Assembly: GCA_014084085.1 (NCBI GenBank)
Contig: NPFB01000121.1
Coordinates: 215,841-279,840, forward strand
Source of the DNA: Hondaea fermentalgiana
Lineage: Eukaryota > Sar > Bigyra > Thraustochytrida > Thraustochytriidae
Direction: 5' to 3'
DNA: 64,000 nt
Positions 18,516 through 27,880 of this stretch are shown piece after piece. A program made the position numbers and the translations under genes. The notes under the pieces are model-generated. The model saw only the letters and a program-made list of their open reading frames with translations, was not told where the DNA came from and did not search any database. Positions within the stretch are counted from its first letter, which is position 1; each line of letters opens with the position of its first letter.

Positions 18516-19985
18516 TCAGCTAAAGATTTCGAGAAGCGGGGTGGGCGGCAGATCGCCACGCGTCTCGGGAAGCTTGAAATAGATAAAGGCAGAGCTGCAA
18601 ATGCCCACGATGGAGAGCAACGTAAAGGTCATCGAGGTGCCGATGGCCTTGTCGACAATGGGAAAGCCAAAAGAGACGCAAATGTTAAAAACCCAATTGA
18701 AGACGTTGGCAAAGACAAGGGCCTTGGAACGCACAACGCGCGGAAAGGTTTCCGAGGCCATGAGAAAAAAGAGGGACCCAGGTCCGAGCTCAAAAAAGAA
18801 AATGAATCCCATGAGGCCCGCTACGGTGGCGACCGATTTGAGCGTGCTGTCGCCCAGGACAGCGTACGCGACGGCGAGAAGCATGGAGGAACTCGTCATG
18901 CCGAGCAGCGCCGAAAGCATGAGCGGGCGGCGACCCAGCTTGTCGACGAGTCCAAGCGCGACAAAGACGCTTGCAAAGTTCCACATGCCCACCGCAAAGA
19001 GCGTGAGAACAAGTACGTTATGGAAACCAGCGTCCTTGAAGATCTGCGGGCTGTAAAAGATAAAAGCGTTAATGCCCGTGAGCTGCGCGGAGCAGGCGAG
19101 ACCGATGCCAATTCCAGCCCAGCGAAGGCCATACGCCGTGAAGAGGAGCTCACGCCAAGAAAAGGACGCGAGCTTGTTTCCGTCCGCCGAGGGTGCGCGA
19201 ATGAGAAGGGGCGCTGGGAGTTCGCCAGCACCTTCGCCTGCATCCGCGCCATCGCGGCGCTCGCTTTCACCGTCGTCCATGCCAGCCATGCTGTGGTAGC
19301 TGTCGGAGCGGGCAAACTCTTCGTCGTCGAGGTCGATTTGCCCCGTGCGATACAGCCAGTCTCTGGACTCGGGCATGGCCAGGAGGCCGTGAAGAATGAT
19401 GAAGAGGGCTGGCAAGGCGCCAAGAGCAAGCTGCAGCTTCCATTTCCACGTGGGCACGCACATCTTGTCGACGCTGTCGGCGGACAGGGTTGGGTCAAAG
19501 GCGTAGTTGAGCGCTTGCGCCATGAAGATGGAAAAGCAAATGGATACCTGGAAAAGAGTCCCGATGGAGCCGCGACGCTTCGGCGGGCAGCACTCGGTCA
19601 CATACAGAGGCACGATGACGGACAGCGCGCCGACCGCCACGCCCATGACGGTGCGGAGAAGAATGAGAATGGCGAACACGTTGCAAATACCCTGTAGCAG
19701 GGCCAGCGACCCGACGACGCCGCAGGCCACGTATGCATTGCGACGCCCGTACTTGTCGGCAAAGGGCACGCCGACAATGGCGCCGATGATGCCGCCGACG
19801 AGGATGCACGCCGTGAAGAGCCCACGGTACGTTGATTGGAGCGCTGTCTCATCGACGGAGATGGGGTCTTGCGGGAAGAAGTCGCACTGCACGATGGTGC
19901 TTGTGAGCCCGCTCACGACGCCCGAGTTGTACCCGAAGTAAAACCCTCCCGCCAGGCTGCTCACGACCACGTGCAGCACGCCCAT
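18516..19985 (-). CDS. MFS transporter, sugar porter family
   Basis: A 489-aa protein from the ATG at 19985 with about 12 hydrophobic helices. Sugar-porter signatures are all in place: DKYGRRNAY in the TM2-3 loop, PESRDWL after TM6 (family PESPRWL), QLTGINAFIFYSPQIF in TM7, DKLGRRPLM in the TM8-9 loop and PETRG after TM12. The central cytoplasmic loop between TM6 and TM7 carries a Ser/Asp/Glu-rich insertion. It likely imports hexoses, polyols or inositol by proton symport at the plasma membrane or vacuole; the substrate cannot be read from the sequence. The length is normal for the family and no intron is needed. Confidence 0.9.
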   Translation of the reverse strand: MGVLHVVVSSLAGGFYFGYNSGVVSGLTSTIVQCDFFPQDPISVDETALQSTYRGLFTACILVGGIIGAIVGVPFADKYGRRNAYVACGVVGSLALLQGICNVFAILILLRTVMGVAVGALSVIVPLYVTECCPPKRRGSIGTLFQVSICFSIFMAQALNYAFDPTLSADSVDKMCVPTWKWKLQLALGALPALFIILHGLLAMPESRDWLYRTGQIDLDDEEFARSDSYHSMAGMDDGESERRDGADAGEGAGELPAPLLIRAPSADGNKLASFSWRELLFTAYGLRWAGIGIGLACSAQLTGINAFIFYSPQIFKDAGFHNVLVLTLFAVGMWNFASVFVALGLVDKLGRRPLMLSALLGMTSSSMLLAVAYAVLGDSTLKSVATVAGLMGFIFFFELGPGSLFFLMASETFPRVVRSKALVFANVFNWVFNICVSFGFPIVDKAIGTSMTFTLLSIVGICSSAFIYFKLPETRGDLPPTPLLEIFS

Positions 19986-20211
19986 TCTCCTCTTCTCTCT
20001 CCCTCCCTCTTGCGTTTCTCCTCTCGCCCGGCCTCGGGCTGCAGATCTGCGAGATCTGCGCGAGCTGCGCCTCGCCTCCGCGCCCGCTCCGCTCGCGCGA
20101 CGCGCGTCCGTCGCCCGCCGCCGCTGCAGAAGACAAGCGCTCGCGCGGCACGAAACTGTCCTACCGCCTCTTCTCCCTCGAGCTCGAGCTCGACCTCGTG
20201 CTCAAGCTCAA

Positions 20212-20293
20212 GCTGCTCGAGCCCAAGCTGCTCGAGCCCAAGCTGCTCGAGCCCAAGCTGCTCGAGCCCAAGCTGCTCGAGCCCAAGCTGCTC
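20212..20293. repeat. 15-bp minisatellite (CTGCTCGAGCCCAAG)n
   Basis: About five perfect copies of a 15-bp unit in the GC-rich region upstream of the MFS gene, preceded by related GAGCTC/CTCAAG units. It reads as LeuLeuGluProLys on the plus strand but no gene context supports translation. Confidence 0.9.
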
Positions 20294-21699
20294 AAGCTCG
20301 TGCGCAAGCCGCCCAGCCGCGCTCTGAGACTCGACGCCGGACCAGCCCTGGCTGCGTCTGCGAGTCTGTCTGTCGCTGCTGCGGCTGCCGAGGCTCGAGT
20401 GCGAGGTCCGTTGGCCGCCGCTCGAGCGCCCCTCCGCCTCGACTCGACTTGAGGCGGGAGAAGAGGCCCTGGCGGATAGCGGCCCGCGTGCGGATAGCGG
20501 CCGGCGAGAGAAGGAGGCGAAAGCGCCGGCCTGCGGCGCATGTGTCAGGTTTCACGGCAGGACGAAGCGCTGTGAAATGGACCTGGACTTGAGTTCTCTT
20601 CTCTTCTTCGGAGAACGCTTCGAGCTCGACATCCCGGCAAGTCAAGTCGGCGACCGTGGAAATCACCGCAAAGGTGGGAGCCGTGCGTGCGTCTGCGTGC
20701 GTCTGCGTGCGAGATCGACGAACCGAAGCCCTCGAAGGCGTCTGCACGATTGCCGCACGTGGTGTGGCTGGCGTCGTGCGGCGCGTCCCACCTACCTCAC
20801 CTCAGACTCGGCTACCAAAGGCGTGCGTGCATGCACCCGCATGTCTCCGAAACTCCGTCCTCGCTCGTGTCGCTCTCGCTCCGCGCGATCCTGCGTTCCA
20901 CCCTCGCAGTCGCCTCGCCCGCGTGCGTCCAAGACCGCGCCCGCGAAGGTGAGGCTCTTCGCCAAGCCTCACGCGCGACATCCTCTCCTCTCCCTTGCGG
21001 CTGCTGCTGGTCGCGAAAGACCTCGCCTCTTCGCTCGCATCCGCTCGAGCTCGAGCCTGCCTCGCGAGATCGATTCGTCGCCCGGCCGGCCGCCTCCACG
21101 CTCCCTGCCTCGGTCGGAGCCGTCGCGCAAGATGCCGGAGCCCGTCCCCGCGTCAATTCGGCGCGGGCTGCAGCAGCAGGCTGCAGCGGGACGGCCTCGA
21201 TCGGGCTCGCCATGCACGCACTGCGATGCGGAATCGGGTTCGCGCGAGCGGCAGCGTCGAGGATACAGACGCGCAACGGCGGGCCGCGGGACCGCGACCT
21301 CGGTGCGCCGCGCGACGGGAGCGAGGCGGGAGGGCGTGCGCGTGTGCCGCGCGAGAGGGGCGGCGCGCGGACGCGGAGTCCGCGAGATCGGCGGGATCGG
21401 CGAGGTCGCAGCAGCAGCAGCAGCAGCTGCAGCGGCAGGATACGCGTCGAGGCGCAGCGGAACTCGACGAAGCAAACCCCGCGCGACGCGGGAGGACGCC
21501 GGCCCGGAGGACGCGCGGCGGGGCTGCGCGGAGGGGAGAGCGTGTCGCCGCCGCGGCCGCTGCTCTTGCGGGCTCTCTTGGCCTCGGAGACGACGGCGAG
21601 GAGGACGCCACAGCGACAGCGAGCGAACTGCTGAGCTTCCCTGCTTGGCTGGCCTGCCGTAGCTTCGCTGCCGACGCGACGCAGAGCGCAAAGCCGGCC

Positions 21700-21761
21700 T
21701 GATCTGTTTTGATCTGATCTGATCTGATCTGATCTGATCTGATCCGATCAGATCCGATCTG
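21700..21761. repeat. 5-bp tandem repeat (TGATC)n
   Basis: About ten TGATC units, degenerating to CCGATC, ending 26 bp before the anoctamin ATG at 21787. It therefore falls in the probable 5' UTR or core promoter. Confidence 0.9.
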
Positions 21762-21786
21762 TCGCGGCCTCGTGCACGCGGCCACG

Positions 21787-24465
21787 ATGAAGTCTGTGTT
21801 GGGCGTCGTGCGCAATAACGCGGAGCAACGCACCAATAGCGGGCGGTCGCTGACCGGCGCGTACGACTTCGTGCTCGAGTTCGCAGCCGGTGTCGAGCCC
21901 GAGCGGCGCGAGGCCAGAGGCTCCATCTCGTCCGAGAGCGAAAAGTCCGGCTCCGACCGCGGCAGCGCAGTCAACAAGCACCGCCTCGCAGCCAAGGTCC
22001 TCGACCGTCTTCAGCAAAATGGCCTCGAGTACCGCAAAGTCCAGTCGAGCAAAAAGGGCGCAGAAGCCTACGCGCTTCGAGGCAAATTCGAGACACTGCT
22101 CAAACGCGCCGAGAAACTGAAAATGCGCAAGCCTCTCATCGATGGCCAAGAAAACGGCAAGACCGCTCTCTTTACGCTCGCCCGCGCAGGCGATTTTATC
22201 AACGCCGAGGACCCCAGCGCCTTCTTTTCCTCGGGCGAACGCCTCATTCTCCTCGAAGGACTCGTTACCGCAGACCCTCTCATTCGGAGTGCGCAGGGAC
22301 TGCACACCTTTGCCAATGATTTCGACGGCCAGGACGAAGACCAACGCGATGAACAAGATGGCGAGGAGTCCGGCAACAACCAGGATGATAGCGATGCAAA
22401 TAGTACCAAGTCCGGCACCGCTTCGTCCGGAAAGTCGGCCAAGCCTAGTCCCAGCAAACGCAAACGACGCGGGTCCGCCCTCGCGCACCTCGTCTTTGGA
22501 AACCACAAAAACAAGCCCATCCGCGTTGTACAGCATCTCGTGCCGCTGCACAACCCTGACGAGGTGGAGGACCTCATGAACACCTGGATCAAGTCACTGC
22601 GCCCGCAGCCTCTTGACAAAATCATGCACTACTTTGGCCATGCGCGCGGATTCTACTTCGCATTCTTGGGCTCCTACACGTTCTGGCTCGTGCCAGCCGC
22701 CATTCTCGGAGTCATTGTTTTTCAAGTCCAGAGCATCTCGGGTGGCTTTGACAACACCAGCACTCTTCTGTACCTTGGCTTCCTCTCGCTTTGGTCCACA
22801 GGGTTCACCGAATATTGGAAGCGACGCGAGGCCACGCTGGCTTTTCGTTGGGATTCACTCGACTACGAAGCACTCGACGAGGCCACGCGTCCCGCCTTTA
22901 AAGAAAAGGCTAAGCGCGTCTATCATCCTGCCGCAGACGCATACAGGTGGGTTTACCCGACATACAAGCACTCTTTGGCGCTCGTCCTTTCCTTTATAGC
23001 GTGTTCCACACTCTCGCTTCTGGCGTGCACCATCATGACAGGCTTCCTTTACCTCGATCACGAGGCCAAGGCCAGCGTTGGGCACTGGGGTGGCGTCTAC
23101 CAGCTGGCACAGTACGTACCGCTTGGGTGCTACATGGCTGTGATTCAAGTCTTCTCGGCCATCAATAATGTTCTCGCCGAATGGCTCACAAACCTGGAAA
23201 TGCACCGCACAGAAACCGCGCACGAAAATGCACGCATCGTCAAGCTCGCGACTCTTCAGTTCTTCAACTACCATGTCTCGCCTCTCTACGTTGCCTTTTT
23301 CGAGCACGACATGGTCAAACTTTACAGTACAGTGGCCGGTCTGCTGGGTTTGCATCAGGTCCTTGGCCAGGTTCTCGAGGTTGGCAAACCTCTGGCAATG
23401 ACCGTCGCAAGCGCCGTCGGGATCATTCGCACGGAAAACAAACCCACGCAGGGGAGCGAAAATCAGGAAGACAGTCAACTTCCCGTCATTGGCCGCTCAG
23501 ATCTTGTCCTTGCCCCTCAAGAAACTCTCTTTCCGGAATATCTGGAAATGTGGATCCAGTTTGGCCAAGTGACCCTCTTTTCGGCAGTCTTTCCCCTTGC
23601 CGCGCTCCTGGCGCTCCTAAATAATCTCGTCGAGATGAAGTCCGATGCCATGAAAATGCTGCGCTTTCAGCGTCGCAGCATCGGCTCACGAGTCTCGGGC
23701 ATTGGCACCTGGGTTTTCGTATTTGAAGCTGTTGGCTATTTGGGTGTCATGACCAACGTTGCACTGGTCGGCCTCATCTTCAGCAGATCCTCCTATGGAA
23801 GTCATTTGCTCAAAGGCTGGATGCCCTGGCAAAAGGTCATCTTGCTTGTCTTTGTCGAGCACGTGGTCATTGGACTCAAGGCACTCGTATCCGTGGCGAT
23901 TCCTGATCTTGACAGCGAGACCGCCTTTGTCGTACGCGCCCGCCGCGTGGCCACAGAGCAGGAGATCGCCAGCAACTTTGAGCTTCGCGCCCACTGTCAG
24001 GAACTCTTGCGCAAAGATCGCAAAGAATTTACCTTTCGCGATTCCTCGGATCAGGGTCGGCAACTCTTGCGCAATACGCTTCATCCTCACCATTCCTCTT
24101 CCGCTGCCTCCTCTTCGTCGACATCTTCGACGCCCACGGAGCAGGAAGGCCCGCAACGACGTGCCTCGCGCCCCTCTTCATCCGGACTCAACGAGTCTGC
24201 AGACGACGCTTCCGCGGGGCTGGACGAGTCCATGCTCTTTCAGTGGATCATGGACCAGGAGGACCGTCGCCGACGGGCCGAGAAACTCAAGCGCTACTAC
24301 CGCAAGAAGCTCGATCGGTCCAATGAGACGAGGGCTAGCGCCCACTTTAGCGAGTTTCCGCAGGCGCTCAATATTGTCGTCTCCCTCGGTGCAATTCTCT
24401 TACTCATCACACGCGAGGCTCGGGAGAGTCTCTTTGGCGCAGCGGGCGCTGCATCTTCTTCGTAA
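21787..24465 (+). CDS. Anoctamin/TMEM16-family channel or scramblase
   Basis: The ATG at 21787 gives 892 aa; the longest frame begins five codons earlier at GTG. Residues 1-270 are a soluble N-terminus. The anoctamin core follows: FGHARGFYFAFLGSYTFWLVP (TM1), WKRREATLAFRWD, FFNYHVSPLYVAFFEHD, LEMWIQFGQVTLFSAVFP (TM7) and ALLNNLVEMKSDAMKM (TM8). Five acidic positions that bind Ca2+ in fungal and animal TMEM16 proteins are present by alignment from memory: E531, E584, E587, E616 and D620. The TM6 Asn of TMEM16A is replaced by Gly. The protein is therefore probably a Ca2+-activated lipid scramblase and/or ion channel of the plasma membrane or ER. The C-terminus has a Ser-rich linker, a charged helix and a final hydrophobic segment. 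Confidence 0.9.
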   Translation: MKSVLGVVRNNAEQRTNSGRSLTGAYDFVLEFAAGVEPERREARGSISSESEKSGSDRGSAVNKHRLAAKVLDRLQQNGLEYRKVQSSKKGAEAYALRGKFETLLKRAEKLKMRKPLIDGQENGKTALFTLARAGDFINAEDPSAFFSSGERLILLEGLVTADPLIRSAQGLHTFANDFDGQDEDQRDEQDGEESGNNQDDSDANSTKSGTASSGKSAKPSPSKRKRRGSALAHLVFGNHKNKPIRVVQHLVPLHNPDEVEDLMNTWIKSLRPQPLDKIMHYFGHARGFYFAFLGSYTFWLVPAAILGVIVFQVQSISGGFDNTSTLLYLGFLSLWSTGFTEYWKRREATLAFRWDSLDYEALDEATRPAFKEKAKRVYHPAADAYRWVYPTYKHSLALVLSFIACSTLSLLACTIMTGFLYLDHEAKASVGHWGGVYQLAQYVPLGCYMAVIQVFSAINNVLAEWLTNLEMHRTETAHENARIVKLATLQFFNYHVSPLYVAFFEHDMVKLYSTVAGLLGLHQVLGQVLEVGKPLAMTVASAVGIIRTENKPTQGSENQEDSQLPVIGRSDLVLAPQETLFPEYLEMWIQFGQVTLFSAVFPLAALLALLNNLVEMKSDAMKMLRFQRRSIGSRVSGIGTWVFVFEAVGYLGVMTNVALVGLIFSRSSYGSHLLKGWMPWQKVILLVFVEHVVIGLKALVSVAIPDLDSETAFVVRARRVATEQEIASNFELRAHCQELLRKDRKEFTFRDSSDQGRQLLRNTLHPHHSSSAASSSSTSSTPTEQEGPQRRASRPSSSGLNESADDASAGLDESMLFQWIMDQEDRRRRAEKLKRYYRKKLDRSNETRASAHFSEFPQALNIVVSLGAILLLITREARESLFGAAGAASSS

Positions 24466-24616
24466 GGACACTGTGATAGAACTTTGCTCCAAGCTTCGAA
24501 TCGGAAACATCATGGGTAGACCTTGAGAACGTCAAAGAAGATGAAGGCAAACGTGTAAAGAAAAGAAGAAAATCAAAAAAGAAGAAAGAGAACAATTGGG
24601 ATCGGTTTTTGTACTG
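24466..24616. other. Convergent 3' intergenic
   Basis: 150 bp between the anoctamin stop and the stop of the first RING gene. It is A-rich on the plus strand near 24555-24595. Part of this 3' flank resembles the sequence downstream of the second RING gene (27800-27870), consistent with tandem duplication. Confidence 0.5.
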
Positions 24617-27016
24617 TTACGCGCTCGAACTTGTTGCGCACCGTGCTCGTTTGCGCGTTCCTTCAGGACCTTCTGTGCTCCCCGCGATACGCTTCGATGT
24701 GCTGTCGCCTACTTGTGTGGTACTGTTGGTGTCTTGCTCGCTGGGATTCCCAAAAAGCAATTTGAGCGGCAAGCACTCGTTGATGACGGGCTCTCGGCAT
24801 TCTGGACAACGAGGCGAAGAACTTTCTGAGGACGATGTCCAAAGCTGCTTGACGCACGGCATGCAGCCAAGGTGACCTTTTTGACACATGACAGTGCAAA
24901 CCTCAAGACGGTTTTTCTCCAAGCAGATGGAGCAGCTTTCGGTTGTGTTGCCATCGTCCAGAACTTGGCTCTTTTTGCCTAGAAGACGTTGGTACGCTTG
25001 CTCGTCAAGAAGCTTGTCTCTCAGCGTTGCAAAACTTGAGCCTTTCGCAGAGTACGCCTTGTCCACACCGTCGCAATTGAAAAGATTTTTGGGGGTGAGA
25101 AAAGTCTCGGCGCGTTCTCTGGCAGACTCCTTGAAAACTTGGCACTCTCTCTCAACTTCATCGAGTTTGGCCTTCAGGTCTGCATTTTCCTTCAAGCCAA
25201 GATGTTGCGCCACCTTTTCCAGGGCACTTCGAAGATTCAGGGCTTGGCTTGCAAGGGCCTTGTCCACTCGCTGAAAGACTCCGTATCTTGAAAGAAGGGA
25301 TTGCTTGAGCACCACATCCATTGTCTCGCTTTCTTGGCGGTGTGTGCGAACGAAATCAAGATAGATGCTTTCTGGAAACTGATGCGCAAACGCTCCTACT
25401 GACCGAGTTTGGTCCTCGAAAAAACTCGAGGCCCTTGAGCTGCTTGCGAGAATTCCACCCAGCTCGTTCAAGGCCAGCGAGCCTCTACCGAGGAGAATTC
25501 CGGACGGAGACATGATGACCGAAGCGTTGACCCTCTCATCGCTTCTTCGAAAGATCTGGGTGTTTCCGAAGATCTGCGTGCTGGATATACTTGTCTCAAA
25601 TTTCTGGAAGAGACGTCTGAGCCCATCGACGAGAACAACTTGGCGAGTCCAGTTCTTGACCAATTTCTCTTTCCTTGTTGCGATCGCTTGTAATGGACAA
25701 CGTTGACAGAAGCGAAGAAAGGCCCTGCATTGGGCCTTAGCGAGAGGTGAATGGCTTTTCCGGATGAATTGAAAGAGCGCGTCTCGAGGGATGTGATCCG
25801 TGTCTATCTCCTCGAAGGCTTGCCAGATTGGTGCAAGGTGATGAAAGTTCTTCCCAACCTTGCGACGAAGAATGCCGGCTTCGATTTCACTGAAGAAGAA
25901 TCTTTCGCTGAGCAAGCGATGGATCTTTCCCATGCCTCGAGAAATGCCTCTATAGGGTCGAAACGGCTCCGTCTTGAGTACCTTGGGCAATGGAGTACGG
26001 GAAAGGGTGGCGAGATACGCTTCCAGGTGCAGCTTCGGCGATGCCAGCAGAATATTGACGCAAAGTTGCACGGCTGTTTTTCGCACATCATCTGGTCCCG
26101 TCCCCAAATGAGATGAGAAGCGGGCGCTTGCATATCGTGTCAGAGCCTCGAGTTTCTTCATTTCGGATTCTAGCTCCTCAACGTTTGTAATCTCCGAATT
26201 CTTGTCTGGCAAGTCCCTGCGCTCATCGCCAAAGCAGCCGGCAAGATATCCCCAGCAAGCTGAAAGCGCCTTCTCGCGTGTCGGTTTTGTACAGTAGACA
26301 ATTTTGGCATGCGCTACCAATACATGTCGATGAACGATCGCGCGATTCCGAAATGTAGTGGTGCGCCCGTTAGGGTACTTCATGATGAAAAAATTGTCAA
26401 AGGACAAAGTGGCTTGGTCTTCACAAGCCTGCAGAAACGCCTTGAGCTCAGGCACTGTCTCCAGCTTCTTAAGATGCTGTGTGAAATCAGCGAACTGCAT
26501 ATTGCGAGGCAAGGTGATTGACGAATTCGATGGGTTCGTTTCTTCAGAGCCGCCATGTTGGTCTTCGACGCTAATCACCATGCGTGCGTGATGCAAAGCT
26601 CTACGAGCGCGTCCGTTACAATCCCGAATGCGCTCGAGGACGCCATCCGCAGTCTCCAAAAAGGTCAAGACCGGAGTAAACACGCAGCTGTCGAGGTGTC
26701 TTTTTTCACAACCGATGAAAAGGTTAGGGCATTGGACCAACTGGATCACCTTCCCGATGTCCTCAACTTCCTCGAGGTACTGGCGAAGCCTGGACACCTT
26801 CCACAGTCGCTCTTTTTGTTCCGCGTTTTTGCCAACTCTGGCGCTGTTGCCGGGGTTCGACGGAATTTGGTCATTTATTCGATTGCAAAGGCTGCGTATT
26901 CTCTCTGGCCAATGCACGCGACTCCACTCTTCGGGCGTGGTGGTGCCGCAAGGCACGGCGTTCTTCAGAGCAGCCAGCTTCTTTCTCGCTTCGGCGATGA
27001 CGGAATTCACAGCCAT
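24617..27016 (-). CDS. RING-finger protein, tandem paralogue 1
   Basis: The start was set at the ATG at 27016 (799 aa), because this is where similarity with the neighbouring paralogue begins; the frame remains open further but starts at GTG. A C3HC4 RING lies near residues 693-740: CSIC, then C-QKG-H-LG-C-MP-C, then CPEC. It is followed by ECLPLKLL and a basic tail with KRARCATSSSA. The N-terminal 690 residues are helical and I do not recognise a domain. Conserved blocks shared with paralogue 2 include the stretch around KAQC...LRFC..CP.QAIA and IFRRS....ASVI. RING domains usually recruit E2 enzymes, so a ubiquitin ligase role is likely but inferred. The substrate is unknown. Confidence 0.8.
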   Translation of the reverse strand: MAVNSVIAEARKKLAALKNAVPCGTTTPEEWSRVHWPERIRSLCNRINDQIPSNPGNSARVGKNAEQKERLWKVSRLRQYLEEVEDIGKVIQLVQCPNLFIGCEKRHLDSCVFTPVLTFLETADGVLERIRDCNGRARRALHHARMVISVEDQHGGSEETNPSNSSITLPRNMQFADFTQHLKKLETVPELKAFLQACEDQATLSFDNFFIMKYPNGRTTTFRNRAIVHRHVLVAHAKIVYCTKPTREKALSACWGYLAGCFGDERRDLPDKNSEITNVEELESEMKKLEALTRYASARFSSHLGTGPDDVRKTAVQLCVNILLASPKLHLEAYLATLSRTPLPKVLKTEPFRPYRGISRGMGKIHRLLSERFFFSEIEAGILRRKVGKNFHHLAPIWQAFEEIDTDHIPRDALFQFIRKSHSPLAKAQCRAFLRFCQRCPLQAIATRKEKLVKNWTRQVVLVDGLRRLFQKFETSISSTQIFGNTQIFRRSDERVNASVIMSPSGILLGRGSLALNELGGILASSSRASSFFEDQTRSVGAFAHQFPESIYLDFVRTHRQESETMDVVLKQSLLSRYGVFQRVDKALASQALNLRSALEKVAQHLGLKENADLKAKLDEVERECQVFKESARERAETFLTPKNLFNCDGVDKAYSAKGSSFATLRDKLLDEQAYQRLLGKKSQVLDDGNTTESCSICLEKNRLEVCTVMCQKGHLGCMPCVKQLWTSSSESSSPRCPECREPVINECLPLKLLFGNPSEQDTNSTTQVGDSTSKRIAGSTEGPEGTRKRARCATSSSA

Positions 27017-27880
27017 TGTTGATATCCTGGAGAGCAACACACGAGCGAAGGACGTGAGCAAGCGCTCGTGCAGATAGTCTCTGTGACTTTGGTCAAGTGC
27101 AAGCACGGGCGCGGACGCGAACGCGAACGCAAGCGCTGTCGCGGGCTTGGTGGCGCGCGGGTGACTTGCCGGGCGAGCTGATGGTCGTGCTTCGCTTTCG
27201 CGGGATGCGCCTCGTGTGCCTTGCGTACGCTGCGTGGAGCTCCTGCCTCGCGTTCTGGGTTTGCCTGGCTGCTCGCGGACTGCTCTGCTTCGCTTTGCTC
27301 GTCTCCTCTCATTCTCGGCGCCTGCAATGAGGAGAGTGGCTTGGTTCGCGCCGCGCTCTCGAGAGCACTCCCAAGAGAGAGCACTCCCAAAAGGGAAGCA
27401 CTCTCAAGCCGCTCTCGAGCCGCTCTCAAGTGCTCCCTTATATTTCCTTGATGGAAGGAAGGCGGGTTTCCAGATGGGCGACCGACACGAGGTGATCGCG
27501 AAGCTCGGGAAATGAGGGAACCCGAACGTGAAGCTGAGGACTTGGTGTGAGCGTTGTCTGGCTTCATACGGTGACGGCTCTGGTGAGGCACGCAGCATTG
27601 TTTCTTTTATGTGTTGTCTATTATTTGTCTTTGGCGCGATTCTCTCTTTCTCCAGATTGAAGACTTGCTTTACTGGATTGGCGAGTGTTGCCTTCTTGTT
27701 TCAAGAAAAAGCAGAATAAATCAACGGCTGAATTTGAGACAGTGCTGATACGACAAGGCCTATAGCAGCAAAAATCCTGGAGTAGAGGAAAAGGCAAGTG
27801 CGTACCAGAAAAAGAGGATAAGAAAAAGAAGAGGAAAGGAGAACAAATGGGATCGTTTTGGATTATTTACGCAGATACTG
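27017..27880. other. Intergenic spacer between the RING paralogues
   Basis: 864 bp. The right part is the 3' flank of paralogue 2 and the left part the promoter of paralogue 1. It contains the repeated motif GAGAGCACTCCCAA (27361 and 27377) with a partly inverted copy near 27427. No convincing gene is seen. Confidence 0.5.

Larger units (their letters stand above)
19986..21786. other. Large GC-rich divergent intergenic region
   Basis: About 1.8 kb between the MFS gene (-) and the anoctamin gene (+). It is extremely GC-rich, so all frames stay open and give Arg/Ala/Ser-rich ORFs on both strands. None has a recognisable domain or consistent codon use, so no gene is called. It contains two tandem repeats (20212-20293 and 21700-21761). 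A short or multi-exon gene cannot be excluded. Confidence 0.5.

Noticed and set aside
18501..19697. Plus-strand ORF of 398 aa over the MFS gene
   Set aside because: The minus-strand frame has all sugar-porter motifs; this one is charged low-complexity antisense reading.
20577..21662. 361-aa Arg-rich plus-strand ORF before the anoctamin gene
   Set aside because: All frames are open here because of extreme GC content; no domain, no codon bias consistent with one frame, and it overlaps equally long ORFs in two other frames.
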